Made by a program: the position numbers and the translations under genes. Shown here piece by piece: positions 18,449 to 26,621 of a DNA stretch of 64,000 bases. The notes below the pieces were generated by a model. It did not search any database and was not told where the DNA came from. It saw nothing but the letters and a program-made list of their open reading frames with translations. The stretch is from CADEEN01 sp963783785 (GTDB lineage Bacteria; Pseudomonadota; Gammaproteobacteria; Burkholderiales; Burkholderiaceae_C): assembly GCA_963783785.1 (NCBI GenBank), contig CAWAOQ010000001.1:372001-436000 (forward strand). The letters are read 5' to 3'. Position 1 is the first letter of the stretch, and every line of letters starts with the position of its first letter.

Positions 18449-18629
18449 TGAAAGCGTTCCTTCCGCATTGCACGACACGCGGAAGGCCGCGCGGCTGAAT
18501 GCGGGAACTGTGACGAGGCGTTGAATTATAGGAATCGGCCCAGTCCGGCGGGTGCGATGGGCCTGTCGCGGCCTACTTTGGTGTTGCTCTTTTGCTGCGC
18601 TGCGGCAGTCGCTGCCTGCCCGGCCAACG

Positions 18630-18652
18630 AAAAGCGGCCCGCGGGCCGCTTT
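18630..18652 (-). terminator. Intrinsic terminator after hpf
   Basis: A perfect inverted repeat AAGCGGCCC/GGGCCGCTT, read on the minus strand, is followed by TTTTCGTT. It lies 22 bases beyond the hpf stop and before ptsN, so hpf is likely made from its own transcript while ptsN-hprK have a separate promoter in 18449-18630. Confidence 0.75.
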
Positions 18653-18674
18653 GAAGTATTTGCTCACTTGTCGT

Positions 18675-19013
18675 TCAGGCGTTTGCATCCTGACGCTTCG
18701 GTGAATCGTGGTGGTGATCCTGCAGGCGGTCCTTGTAGCGCATGACCTGGCGGTCAAGCTTGTCCATCAGGGTGTCGATAGCCGCATAGAGATCTTCGCT
18801 GGCGTGTTCGACGTAGATGTCACGCCCCTTCACATGCAGGGTCACTTCGGCTTTCTGCCTTCGCTCCTTCTCCTTTTGCTTCTCAACGGTCAGCAACACA
18901 TTGATGTCGACCACTTGGTCGAAATGGCGCGTGACGCGATCCAGTTTGGTCAGCACGTATTCACGCAATGCGGCGGTGACTTCGAGGTGGTGTCCGCTGA
19001 TCGTCAGGTTCAT
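18675..19013 (-). CDS. hpf: Ribosome hibernation-promoting factor, short form
   Basis: Binds the small ribosomal subunit in stationary phase and promotes inactive ribosome dimers. The 112-residue product is the short HPF/YfiA type: MNLTISGHHLEVTAALREYV at the start, then VTLHVKGRDIYVEHASEDLYAAID and a basic DRLQDHHHD tail, without the C-terminal dimerisation domain of long HPF. The ATG follows a strong AGGAGG ribosome-binding site (bases 19019-19024 on the plus strand, minus-strand sense), which fixes the start over an in-frame TTG one codon earlier. In most relatives rpoN precedes hpf; here the upstream neighbour is the divergent corA. Confidence 0.94.
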   Translation of the reverse strand: MNLTISGHHLEVTAALREYVLTKLDRVTRHFDQVVDINVLLTVEKQKEKERRQKAEVTLHVKGRDIYVEHASEDLYAAIDTLMDKLDRQVMRYKDRLQDHHHDSPKRQDANA

Positions 19014-19397
19014 CAAGTCCTCCTTTCAGAAGGGTAACGGTCGTGCAGGGAATGAGTGAGAGCCGCGTCGCGGACTGCGGACGGGCCGCGCAAGGAGAAT
19101 CACCCCCGAGGGGCCGCGACCACAAGCCATCCGCAGCGCGGTGCGTGCGATTCGGGGTGCGGCGAAAGTAACAGTCGGCGGCCGCGGCATGAAGTAATGC
19201 TGACACCTTTTCGACTGCATGTGTGGTGCCATAATCGATTGTCTTTGTACGGAGACGTGTTTGGACCAGAGTCACCCTCGGTGACCGTCCGCTCCAGCCG
19301 ACCATCGCCCGCCCTGCGGCAGTGGCGCATGGGGTGAGACGGTTGGCCGGCCCGCCCCCCGCCCCCCTGCGCAGCAGCGCTGCTGGAGCCGTGTCCC
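19014..19397. promoter_or_regulatory. Intergenic region between divergent hpf and corA
   Basis: This 384-base region has no credible gene. It must hold promoters for hpf and corA. A lower-GC stretch around 19195-19250 includes CATAAT at 19230-19235, preceded 16 bases earlier by TTTTCG, a weak plus-strand promoter candidate. The last 100 bases before corA are C/G-rich with no clear Shine-Dalgarno, and no convincing Mg-responsive leader structure could be recognised by eye. Confidence 0.4.
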
Positions 19398-20360
19398 ATG
19401 CTCAACGTCTTCACGCTGGTCAACGGCCGGCTCGTCCAGGAAGAGATCGACAGCTCGGAAGCGCTGGCGCACGTGCGGCCGGTGTGGGTGGATCTCGAGG
19501 CGCCGAACGCCGACGAGAAAGCGTGGGTCCACGCCCGCTTCGGGATCGCCATTCCCGATGACATCGTCGATGACGACCTCGAGGAGTCGGCACGCTTCTA
19601 CGAGGAGGACAACGGCGAGCTGCACATCCGTTCCGACTTCCTGATCGACGACGACGTGACGCCGCGAAATGTGCGCGCAGCGTTCATCCTGCACCAGCAA
19701 GTTCTGTTCTCGGTGCACGACGAAGACCTGCCGGTGTTTCGACTGTTGCGCCTGCGCGCACGGCGCATTCCGGCACTGATCGAGGACGCCAAGGACGTGC
19801 TGCTCAAGCTCTACGATGCCGATGCCGAATACAGCGCTGATGCACTCGAAGGTATCTACGACGCCCTCGAAGCCGTCGGCGTCGGCGTGCTCAAGCAGGA
19901 TGTCGACGACAAGGCCGCTGGCGCCGCACTGGCGGCAATCGCCAAGGAAGAGGATCTGAACGGGCGCATCCGCCGCAACGTGATGGACACCCGCCGCGCG
20001 GTGAGCTTCATGATGCGCAGCCGCATGCTCAATGCCGAGCAGTTCGAAGAGGCACGCCAGATCCTGCGCGATATCGACTCGCTGGACAGCCACACCGCGT
20101 TCCTGTTCGACAAGATCAACTTCTTGCTGGACGCAACGGTCGGCTTCATCAACATCAATCAGAACAAGATCATCAAGATCTTTTCGGTGGCCAGCGTCGC
20201 GCTGCTGCCACCTACGCTGATCGCCAGCTTGTATGGCATGAACTTCCGACACATGCCCGAGCTCGACTGGAGTCTTGGCTACCCGTTTGCGATCGCGCTG
20301 ATGGCGATCTCGGTGGCGGTGCCGCTCTTCTACTTTCGACGCAAGGGCTGGCTGCGCTGA
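19398..20360 (+). CDS. corA: CorA-family magnesium/cobalt transporter
   Basis: A pentameric inner-membrane channel for magnesium, also passing cobalt or nickel. The 320-residue product has a long acidic and helical cytoplasmic N-terminal domain (start MLNVFTLVNGRLVQEEID). Two C-terminal transmembrane segments follow, with the family signature YGMNF between them (bases about 20233-20247), ending FYFRRKGWLR as in CorA. The MPEL-like periplasmic loop (HMPELDWSLGY) follows GMN. It is monocistronic by spacing and divergent from hpf. Confidence 0.95.
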   Translation: MLNVFTLVNGRLVQEEIDSSEALAHVRPVWVDLEAPNADEKAWVHARFGIAIPDDIVDDDLEESARFYEEDNGELHIRSDFLIDDDVTPRNVRAAFILHQQVLFSVHDEDLPVFRLLRLRARRIPALIEDAKDVLLKLYDADAEYSADALEGIYDALEAVGVGVLKQDVDDKAAGAALAAIAKEEDLNGRIRRNVMDTRRAVSFMMRSRMLNAEQFEEARQILRDIDSLDSHTAFLFDKINFLLDATVGFININQNKIIKIFSVASVALLPPTLIASLYGMNFRHMPELDWSLGYPFAIALMAISVAVPLFYFRRKGWLR

Positions 20361-20449
20361 GGCGCGCGCTGTCGTAACCAAACGAACACGCGCCGCAGCG
20401 TGCGTTAGCTCACAGGCGACTTGGCACGAGGCTGCCTAGACTGGCGGCC

Positions 20450-20905
20450 ATGAACACCACTCGCACCCCGCTATTCCGCGCGCTTGCGCTGGCAGGCCTG
20501 CTGGCATCGGCCAGTGCGCAGGCGCAATTCAACACGACACCCCCGGTCGCTGGGGCGTTCAAGCGACCGTCGCCGGCTGAGACCGCGCTCGAGTACCGCA
20601 GCGACGGCGCCCGCCACCTCTATGCCGCCTACGGCAAGCAGATCCACAAGGGCAAGATGCCACCGCTGCTGTACGGCATCGCGATCATCGAAACCGAGAT
20701 CGGCGCCAGTGGTGAGGTGCGCAATGTTCGCGTTGTGCGCCAGCCTGCCGCAGCCGAGGTCGGCCCTTGGGCCGTGGAGATGATCAAGAAGGCGAGCCCG
20801 TTCCCCGCGCCCGAGAAGATGGGCGCAGTCAGGTACACCGAAATCTGGCTGGTCGACAAGAGCGGCCGCTTCCAGCTCGACACGCTGACCGAGGGCCAGC
20901 GCTAG
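20450..20905 (+). CDS. Secreted TonB C-terminal-domain-like protein
   Basis: A 151-residue protein with an N-terminal signal peptide cleaved after about residue 25 (LLASASAQAQ). The mature part resembles the TonB C-terminal fold: IIETEIGASGEVRNVRVV followed by GPWAVEMIKKASPFPAP. It has no proline-rich linker and no retained membrane anchor, so it is unlikely to be a working TonB; a free periplasmic TonB-C-like protein is the better description. Its function is unknown. Its TAG stop overlaps the stop of the convergent SnoaL-like gene at a shared CTAG. Confidence 0.7.
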   Translation: MNTTRTPLFRALALAGLLASASAQAQFNTTPPVAGAFKRPSPAETALEYRSDGARHLYAAYGKQIHKGKMPPLLYGIAIIETEIGASGEVRNVRVVRQPAAAEVGPWAVEMIKKASPFPAPEKMGAVRYTEIWLVDKSGRFQLDTLTEGQR

Positions 20906-21351
20906 CGGCTCGCCCGCCGCTTGACCCAGCGCATCAACGCGCCGAGGGCGGGCAGCTTTTCATACAGTTCTTCGGCTGCGTCCCAGTAATCGCGGTGCAG
21001 TGCGATGCGGCCATCGGCCGCAAAGCGCAGGTGCGAGCCGCCGTGCACCACCTGCTCGGCGTTCGGCGAGAAGCGCTTGAAGCGGAACAGGAAGTCCCAA
21101 GTGAGAAAGCACTGATCGCCTTCGGCGACGATGTCGCATACGACGAACCGGGGTTGGTCGAGCGCGCAATACATGTGCTCGAAGACCTGCCTGATCGCGG
21201 TCACACCCGTGACGTCATTGAAGGGATCCTTGAAGCGCGCGTTAGGGGCATAGAGCTCACCGATACGCGCCAGGTCGGCAGGGCTCAACTGCTCGAAGAA
21301 CGCGACCACACGGGCCACGCGCGGATCGCCTGAGCGCGGTGCGGCGCTCAC
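20902..21351 (-). CDS. SnoaL/NTF2-like protein
   Basis: A 149-residue NTF2-fold protein of the SnoaL-like group: VVAFFEQLSPADLARIGELY opens the fold and FKDPFNDVTG is the typical acidic/aromatic strand, followed by HGGSHLRFAADGRIALHRDYWD. Such proteins are small isomerases, hydrolases or binding partners; no specific activity can be assigned. It starts at a GTG overlapping the SDR stop by four bases (GTGA) and is the last gene of an eight-gene operon of predicted membrane-lipid and stress proteins. In such clusters the SDR/SnoaL pair usually travels together. Confidence 0.82.
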   Translation of the reverse strand: MSAAPRSGDPRVARVVAFFEQLSPADLARIGELYAPNARFKDPFNDVTGVTAIRQVFEHMYCALDQPRFVVCDIVAEGDQCFLTWDFLFRFKRFSPNAEQVVHGGSHLRFAADGRIALHRDYWDAAEELYEKLPALGALMRWVKRRASR

Positions 21352-22133
21352 AGCCCGGTGGAGCGGCGGATGGCCGCAAAGTACGCACCGTCGCCCAGCA
21401 AGCGCAGTGCCTTCAGCCACAACGTGAAGCGCTTGGGGAAATGAATCTCGAAGCGCCCGGCTTGCCACCCAGCGATGATCTCGCGCGCCGCTGCTGCCGG
21501 CGTGATCAGCGCGGGCATCGTGAACTCGTTGGCCGCTGTCAGCGGTGTTTCCACGAAACCGGGGTTGATCACCGAGACCCCGACGCCGCATGGGTGGAGA
21601 TCGAGATAGAGCGTCTCGGCCAGGTTGATCAAGGCCGCCTTGGTTGGCCCGTAGGCCAGCGCATTCGGCAGGCCTCGGTAGCCGGCCACGCTGGCCACCA
21701 GGCTGATGTGCGCCGGCTGGCCGGCCTGGGCCTGGCGCAGCAATTGCGGCAGCACGGCATCGAGCAGATGCAGCGCACCGACGACGTTGACCTGCTGGTG
21801 CTTGAGCATCTCGTCGAGATCGAAAGCGGTGGCGCGCTGGGGCTTGTAGTGCCCGGCGCAGTACATCGCCAGATCGATCCGACCGTGGCGCGCCACGATC
21901 TGCGTCGCGGCCTCGCGCAGCGCGGCGCGGTCGGTGACGTCAGCGACCCATGCTTCGGCGCGCTCGCGCCCTTGCGTGAACTGGGCCAGCGCGGCGGCAT
22001 TGCGCGCCGACACGATCACCTTTGCGCCAGCGGCGTGCAGATGCTCGGCAGTCGCGCGGCCGATGCCGGTCGAGGCACCGACCAGCCAGACGACCTGGCC
22101 GGTCCAGCCGGTGATGCGCGGATTGAGGGACAT
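21348..22133 (-). CDS. Short-chain dehydrogenase/reductase
   Basis: An NAD(P)-dependent oxidoreductase of 261 residues. It has the nucleotide loop VGASTGIGRATAEHL near residue 18, the Rossmann aspartate in VADVTDR, the catalytic serine in SLVASVAGYRG, and the Y-x-x-x-K pair in YGPTKAALINLAE. The C-terminal part (FEIHFPKRFTLWLKALRLL) is hydrophobic and basic, consistent with peripheral membrane association. It sits 22 bases after the DUF3833 gene and overlaps the SnoaL-like gene. The substrate is unknown; a lipid or fatty-acid derivative fits the operon. Confidence 0.88.
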   Translation of the reverse strand: MSLNPRITGWTGQVVWLVGASTGIGRATAEHLHAAGAKVIVSARNAAALAQFTQGRERAEAWVADVTDRAALREAATQIVARHGRIDLAMYCAGHYKPQRATAFDLDEMLKHQQVNVVGALHLLDAVLPQLLRQAQAGQPAHISLVASVAGYRGLPNALAYGPTKAALINLAETLYLDLHPCGVGVSVINPGFVETPLTAANEFTMPALITPAAAAREIIAGWQAGRFEIHFPKRFTLWLKALRLLGDGAYFAAIRRSTGL

Positions 22134-22155
22134 GTGGGGTCGGGTGTCGCTTCGG

Positions 22156-22713
22156 TCAGGGCTTGGTGAACGCGAGCGTGACCTCGCCGAGCGTGATGCC
22201 GAACTTGCTCATCACCGCCTTGTTGAGCATCACGCGCTCGTCCATCAGGTACATCCAGTCGTCGAACTGCACATGCCAGACCCGACCGTCGACCGGCAAC
22301 GCCAGGGTGTAGCGCCAGTTCAGCGCGTTGCCAGCGGCCAGCCCGACGGCTTCGCCGACCACGTCGTCGGCGCGGCCGCTGTAGCGGCCCTGGCCGAGAT
22401 CGGTGAGCCGCCAGACGCGCCGTTGCTTCTCGCCGTCGCTGTAGAGGAAGTCTTCATCGAGCACGCCTTCGTTGCCTTCCCAGCGGCCGACCATGTGCAC
22501 CGTGAAGCGTCGCACCACCTTGCCGGAGCGGTCGGTGAACAAGCCGTGTGCGGTGAGGGGGCCGTTGAAGTAGCTGCGCAAGTCGAGCCTGGGAACCTCG
22601 CGTGCGTAGTCGGCAGGCGACGGTGCGCTGGCGCAGCCGGCCAGCAGCAGCGCCGTGACGCACACGCCGATCGAGAGCGCGGCTCGGCGCGATGCATCGG
22701 GACCATTCGTCAT
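22156..22713 (-). CDS. DUF3833 lipoprotein
   Basis: A 185-residue lipoprotein of unknown function. The signal peptide (MTNGPDASRRAALSIG...) ends in lipobox LLAGC. The mature part has the family's YFNGPLTAHGLFTDRSGKVV, GNEGVLDEDFLYSDGEKQRR and WRYTLALPVDG segments, a lipocalin-like beta-rich pattern. Its ATG overlaps the MFS stop by one base (TGATG). DUF3833 genes regularly accompany cfa, DUF1365 and flavin amine oxidase genes, so a role in handling modified fatty acids or lipid damage in the envelope is plausible but unproven. Confidence 0.85.
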   Translation of the reverse strand: MTNGPDASRRAALSIGVCVTALLLAGCASAPSPADYAREVPRLDLRSYFNGPLTAHGLFTDRSGKVVRRFTVHMVGRWEGNEGVLDEDFLYSDGEKQRRVWRLTDLGQGRYSGRADDVVGEAVGLAAGNALNWRYTLALPVDGRVWHVQFDDWMYLMDERVMLNKAVMSKFGITLGEVTLAFTKP

Positions 22714-24032
22714 CAGTGTTCTCCATGCGGCGTGCGCATCCAGATGCCAACCAGAAGCACGCCGGCCAACAGCTTCAGTGCGCAAGGCAAGAGCCCATAG
22801 GCCAGCGCCAGTGCGAGCAGTGCGTCGGTGTCGCGCGTTCCGGGCGTGTAGCCAAATCGACTGAGCAGAGGCAGTGCCAGCCCGGCAGCCAGCGCGAGGT
22901 TGAGCTTGATCGCAAAGTTCCACCAACCGAAGTAGGCACCTTCGGCGCGACCGGCGTGGCCTGCGCGTTGGATCACACCGGCCAGCAGCGAGCTCGGCAG
23001 TGCAAGGTCGGCGCCCAAGGCCAGGCCACTGGCGATGCAGATGGCCGTGAATGCGACCAGATCGCCCGGGCCCAGCGTGGCGGCCCAGACGAATGCGGCG
23101 ATCGCCAAGCCCATGCCGGCGAGCCACAGCCGCGCCAGCCCGAAGGACGCCACGGCGCGCACCCACAGCGGCATCGATACTGCGCCGGCGGCGAAGTAGG
23201 CGAACAGGAACAGCGGCTCGTACGCCGGGAGCTGCAGGCGGTCGCGGATGAAGAACAGCACCAGCGTGGCCGGCAGGGCGCTGGCCACGCCATTGACCAT
23301 GAACACGAGCAGCAGGCGGCGGAACGCCGGGTTGGCCAGCGGCAGCCGCATCGACTGCGTGGTCGCGCCGGCAGCGTCGGTAGGACCGGCAGCCGAGCGC
23401 GGCGCGACGGCGAGCAGCGCGACGCCGAGTGCCAGCGTGATCGCGAACACCACGCTGGTGGTGCCCAGTCCGGCCAGCGCCGGCAGCACGCTGGCCACCA
23501 GCACACCAGCCAGCGCGAGGCCTTCGCGCCAGGCCACGATGCGCGCACGTTGCGTCGCATCGCCGCCCAGGCGTGCGCCCCAGGCCTGGTGCACCACGGA
23601 CAGCACGCTGTAGGACAGGTACGTCAGCGCCAGCAGTGCGCCGCACCAGATCAGCAGCGCACCGGGGTCACGCACCGGCGGGAAGAACAAGGCGTAGAAG
23701 CTGGCCGCGAGGACAACGGCGGCCATCGCGGCCATCGCCAGCACACGCGGCGTCGAGTGCGCGAACCAGGCATCGGCGCGACGGCCGATCCAGGGGTCGG
23801 CAAACGCATCGAGCAGCCGCGCCGCCAGTAGCAGCACGCCGAGCGCAGCCAGCGGCACGCCAAGCGCAGTTGCATAGTGGCTGGGTAGCACGACGTACAG
23901 CGGCAACGCGACGAACGCCAACGGCAGGCCGAGTCCACCGTAGGTCACGCCGGCGCGCAGTCCGCCCGCCGCCGTGGCGACCGCGCTCGGCGCGGCCGCG
24001 CCGAGCGACGCGGAGCCAGTCGCGGCGCTCAC
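22713..24032 (-). CDS. GPH/MFS-type transporter of the cfa cluster
   Basis: A 439-residue inner-membrane protein with about 12 hydrophobic segments. The N-terminal YGGLGLPLAFVALPLYVVLP is characteristic of glycoside-pentoside-hexuronide:cation symporter-like proteins. An acidic loop motif DAFADPWIGRRADAW follows, matching the family DxxxDPxxGxxxD pattern. The GTG start overlaps the chalcone isomerase-like stop by four bases (GTGA). Despite the sugar-symporter annotation, members in this gene neighbourhood probably move a lipid-related or other substrate; none can be named. Confidence 0.85.
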   Translation of the reverse strand: MSAATGSASLGAAAPSAVATAAGGLRAGVTYGGLGLPLAFVALPLYVVLPSHYATALGVPLAALGVLLLAARLLDAFADPWIGRRADAWFAHSTPRVLAMAAMAAVVLAASFYALFFPPVRDPGALLIWCGALLALTYLSYSVLSVVHQAWGARLGGDATQRARIVAWREGLALAGVLVASVLPALAGLGTTSVVFAITLALGVALLAVAPRSAAGPTDAAGATTQSMRLPLANPAFRRLLLVFMVNGVASALPATLVLFFIRDRLQLPAYEPLFLFAYFAAGAVSMPLWVRAVASFGLARLWLAGMGLAIAAFVWAATLGPGDLVAFTAICIASGLALGADLALPSSLLAGVIQRAGHAGRAEGAYFGWWNFAIKLNLALAAGLALPLLSRFGYTPGTRDTDALLALALAYGLLPCALKLLAGVLLVGIWMRTPHGEH

Positions 24033-24574
24033 GGCGTGGCCCCGAGCAAGGCCTGGCGAAGCTGCGGCTCCGAGGTGCGCACCGACAGCCAGATGCCAAA
24101 GAACAGCCGCGCGAACGCAGCATCGCGCAACTCGCCGATCAGGCGGCCGTTGTGGTGAAACCGAGCGCCCTCGCCGGGTCGGTGCACACCGGTGATGCGG
24201 TCGCCCGCCTGCACGTCGGGAAACAACTGCTTCATTGCCGCCAGCCAGCGTTCGCCATCGTCGTTGCTGACCTCGCCGACGCGGCGCATCTCGGCCAATG
24301 AACGTTCTGCGATCAGCGGCCCCTTGAGGGCTCGTGCGTATTCGATTTCGAGGGCCGCGCCGGCACGCTCCGCGTTGTCGCCGCGCAGCGCGCTCGGGGC
24401 CCACAGGCGGATGTCGTAGACGTGCAGCCCGAGGAACCGCAGCCGACCCTGGCCGTGCAATCGTGCACCCGGCAGATCGGCCAGCACTTCGGCCGGCGGC
24501 GTCGAGGCCGCCGCCGGCCACGGCGCCAGCGCGGCAGCGCCGACCACGAGCAGTGCGGTGCGTCGGGCTCGCAT
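24029..24574 (-). CDS. Chalcone isomerase-like periplasmic protein
   Basis: A 181-residue protein with a signal peptide (MRARRTALLVVGAAALAPWPAAAS). The domain that follows resembles bacterial chalcone-isomerase-like proteins: GRLRFLGLHVYDIRLWAPS, EYARALKGPLIAERSLAEM, RFHHNGRLIGE and FARLFFGIWLS. The bacterial group is not known to act on flavonoids, and related folds bind fatty acids. That fits its place five bases after a cyclopropane-fatty-acid-synthase-type gene and overlapping a transporter gene by four bases. Confidence 0.82.
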   Translation of the reverse strand: MRARRTALLVVGAAALAPWPAAASTPPAEVLADLPGARLHGQGRLRFLGLHVYDIRLWAPSALRGDNAERAGAALEIEYARALKGPLIAERSLAEMRRVGEVSNDDGERWLAAMKQLFPDVQAGDRITGVHRPGEGARFHHNGRLIGELRDAAFARLFFGIWLSVRTSEPQLRQALLGATP

Positions 24575-24579
24575 TCATC

Positions 24580-25819
24580 CTAGGGCCGCCGCAACGTGAA
24601 CTGGATGACATCGGTGTTGCCGCCAGCAAAGGCCGCCTCGCAATAGGCCAGGTAGAACTCCCAGATGCGCATGAAGCGGCTGTCGAAGCCGACTGTGCGT
24701 ACGCGGGCCTCCTCGGCAAGGAAGCGCTCGCGCCAGCGGCGCAGCGTCTCGGCGTAGTCGGCGCCGAACGCGAGTTCATTGACCACTTCGAGACCAGCCG
24801 CCTGGGCCTCGGCGCGGAACGCGGCCGGGCTGGGCAACAGGCCGCCCGGGAAGATGTATTGCTGGATGAAATCGGTGCCCGCGACGTAGCGCTCGAAGAG
24901 GTCGTCGCGAATGGTGATGCTCTGGATGCAGGCCCGTCCACCACGCTTGAGCTTGTTGCGAACGGTGGCGAAGAAGCCGGGCCAGTAGGCGCGGCCAACC
25001 GCCTCGAACATCTCGATGGACACGATCGCGTCGAACGGTTCGTCATCGATGTCGCGGTAATCCTGCAGCCGCAGGTCGGCCTTGTCGGCGAGGCCGGCGC
25101 TGGCCAGACGCTCACGCGCATAGACCAGTTGTTCGCTCGACAGCGTGACACCGGTGACGCGGGCATCGAACCCGGCAGCGGCGGCCTCGGCCAGTGCGCC
25201 CCAGCCGCAGCCGATCTCGAGCAGGCGTTGCCCGGGGCGCAGGCCGCACTCGGCCAGCGCGCGGCGGACCTTGGCATGCTGCGCCGCGACAAGACTGCGC
25301 GTGTGGTCACCCTCGAACCACGCGCTCGAGTAGTTCATTGTCTCGTCGAGCCAGAGGCGGTAGAACGCGTTGCCGAGGTCATAGTGGGCGTGGATGTTCT
25401 TGCGGCTGCCGCGACGCGAGTTGCGATTGAGCAGGTGGCGCGCGCGGTGCAGCAAGCGAGCCCCACCAGCTGCCGTAGACGGCACTTTCGACCGTGTCGC
25501 GGTTGGCGATGAGCAACCGCAGCAGCGCCGCCAGGTCCGGCGTCGACCAGTCGCCGTCGATGTAGCTCTCGGCGAAGCCGATGTCGCCCGACCGGAGTGC
25601 GGCGGCGAAGACGTTCCAGTTGACCAGGCGCATCGCCGCGTGTGGCCCCTGGGCATCGGCGGCGCCGAAGCGGGCCTGCGCGCCTTCTGGCAATTGCAGG
25701 TCGAGCCGGCCGTGGTGCAGCCCGGCCAGCAGGCGCAGCGCCGCGCGCGCGGGCGCCGGGGCCGTGGGCGGCAATTCCAATCTCGGTGCCGAGGCGAGGG
25801 TGGAGACGTTCAGGTTCAT
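24580..25819 (-). CDS. cfa: Cyclopropane-fatty-acyl-phospholipid synthase-type methyltransferase, frameshifted
   Basis: A SAM-dependent enzyme that adds a methyl or methylene to double bonds of membrane phospholipid acyl chains. Two frames are needed. The N-terminal part runs from ATG 25819 (MNLNVSTLASAP) to AVYGSWWG. The rest continues with LLHRARHLLNRNSR, NIHAHYDLGNAFY, the SAM motif LLEIGCGWGALAE and IEMFEAVG, ending IQFTLRRP at 24580. Dropping one base from the four-base run CCCC at 25461-25464 joins them as SWWARLLHRARHLLNR, matching the family. Length after repair (about 412 residues) is normal. The break could be a sequencing error or a real mutation. It lies in the middle of the lipid operon. 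Confidence 0.87.
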
Positions 25820-25859
25820 TGCGGGGCGGGCTGGCAGAAGGGTGCAGGATGTGCTGATC

Positions 25860-26621
25860 TCAGCGTGTGACGAAGACTTCGGGTGCGGCCGGCTTGCGCA
25901 CAAACGGCACCCGTTTGGCCAGCAGGCGCAGTGCCTGCCAGTGAATGCGAACGATGACGCCCAGCGTCATCAGGGGCTGTCCGAAGAACGCCCGCCGCTG
26001 GCGTGCGCGCGTGGCGTCGGCAAGGGCGCCGCTGACGCTGGTCAGCAGCAACGGGCCGTCGCCATCGTGGTGCTCGACGCGCGCAACGATCCGGTCTTCG
26101 CCGCGCGCGAACCGGAAGCGGTACTCGCCCGCGACCTGACAGAACGGCGAGACGTGGAACACCTTGCGCGCGTGCAACTCGCGGCCCCAATCCAGTTCGG
26201 CTCCGCCGAGCAGGTAGCAGTGGCGCTCGCCGAAAGTGTTGTTCACCTCGGCGACGATCGCGGCCAAGGTGCCGTCGCGGCGGTGGCAGTACCAGAAGCT
26301 GACCGGCTTGAATGCGTAGCCGAGCACCCGGGGATAGGTCTGCAGCCAGACCTCGCCATCGGCATCGTCGACGCCCTCGCGCGCCAGTTGCTCGTCGAGC
26401 CAGGCCAGGCAATCGGCGCGGCCGTCGCCGTGATCGCGGTCATGGAAAGAAACCAGTCCGAAGCCATTGCGGACCAGCGCGGCGTCGGGCTGAGCGCGCA
26501 GCGCACGCAGCGGCAGCAGCAGGAAGTAGGTCGGGTAGTCGAACCGGTGAACTGCCGGGCGCAGACGCAGATGGCGTACCGTGCCGATGGCCAGTTGGGC
26601 GCGTGTGGCCGATGTGCTCAC
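25860..26621 (-). CDS. DUF1365 protein
   Basis: A 253-residue protein of unknown biochemical role. The family features are HRFDYPTYFLLLPLRAL near the start, FKPVSFWYCHRRDGTL and EVNNTFGERHCYLL in the middle, and VFHVSPFCQVAGEYRF. DUF1365 genes nearly always sit between a flavin amine oxidase-like gene and a cfa-type gene, exactly as here. In Rhodobacter such clusters belong to the singlet-oxygen (RpoE-ChrR) response; a role in fatty-acid modification is therefore inferred. Its ATG overlaps the upstream flavoprotein stop by four bases. Confidence 0.88.
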   Translation of the reverse strand: MSTSATRAQLAIGTVRHLRLRPAVHRFDYPTYFLLLPLRALRAQPDAALVRNGFGLVSFHDRDHGDGRADCLAWLDEQLAREGVDDADGEVWLQTYPRVLGYAFKPVSFWYCHRRDGTLAAIVAEVNNTFGERHCYLLGGAELDWGRELHARKVFHVSPFCQVAGEYRFRFARGEDRIVARVEHHDGDGPLLLTSVSGALADATRARQRRAFFGQPLMTLGVIVRIHWQALRLLAKRVPFVRKPAAPEVFVTR

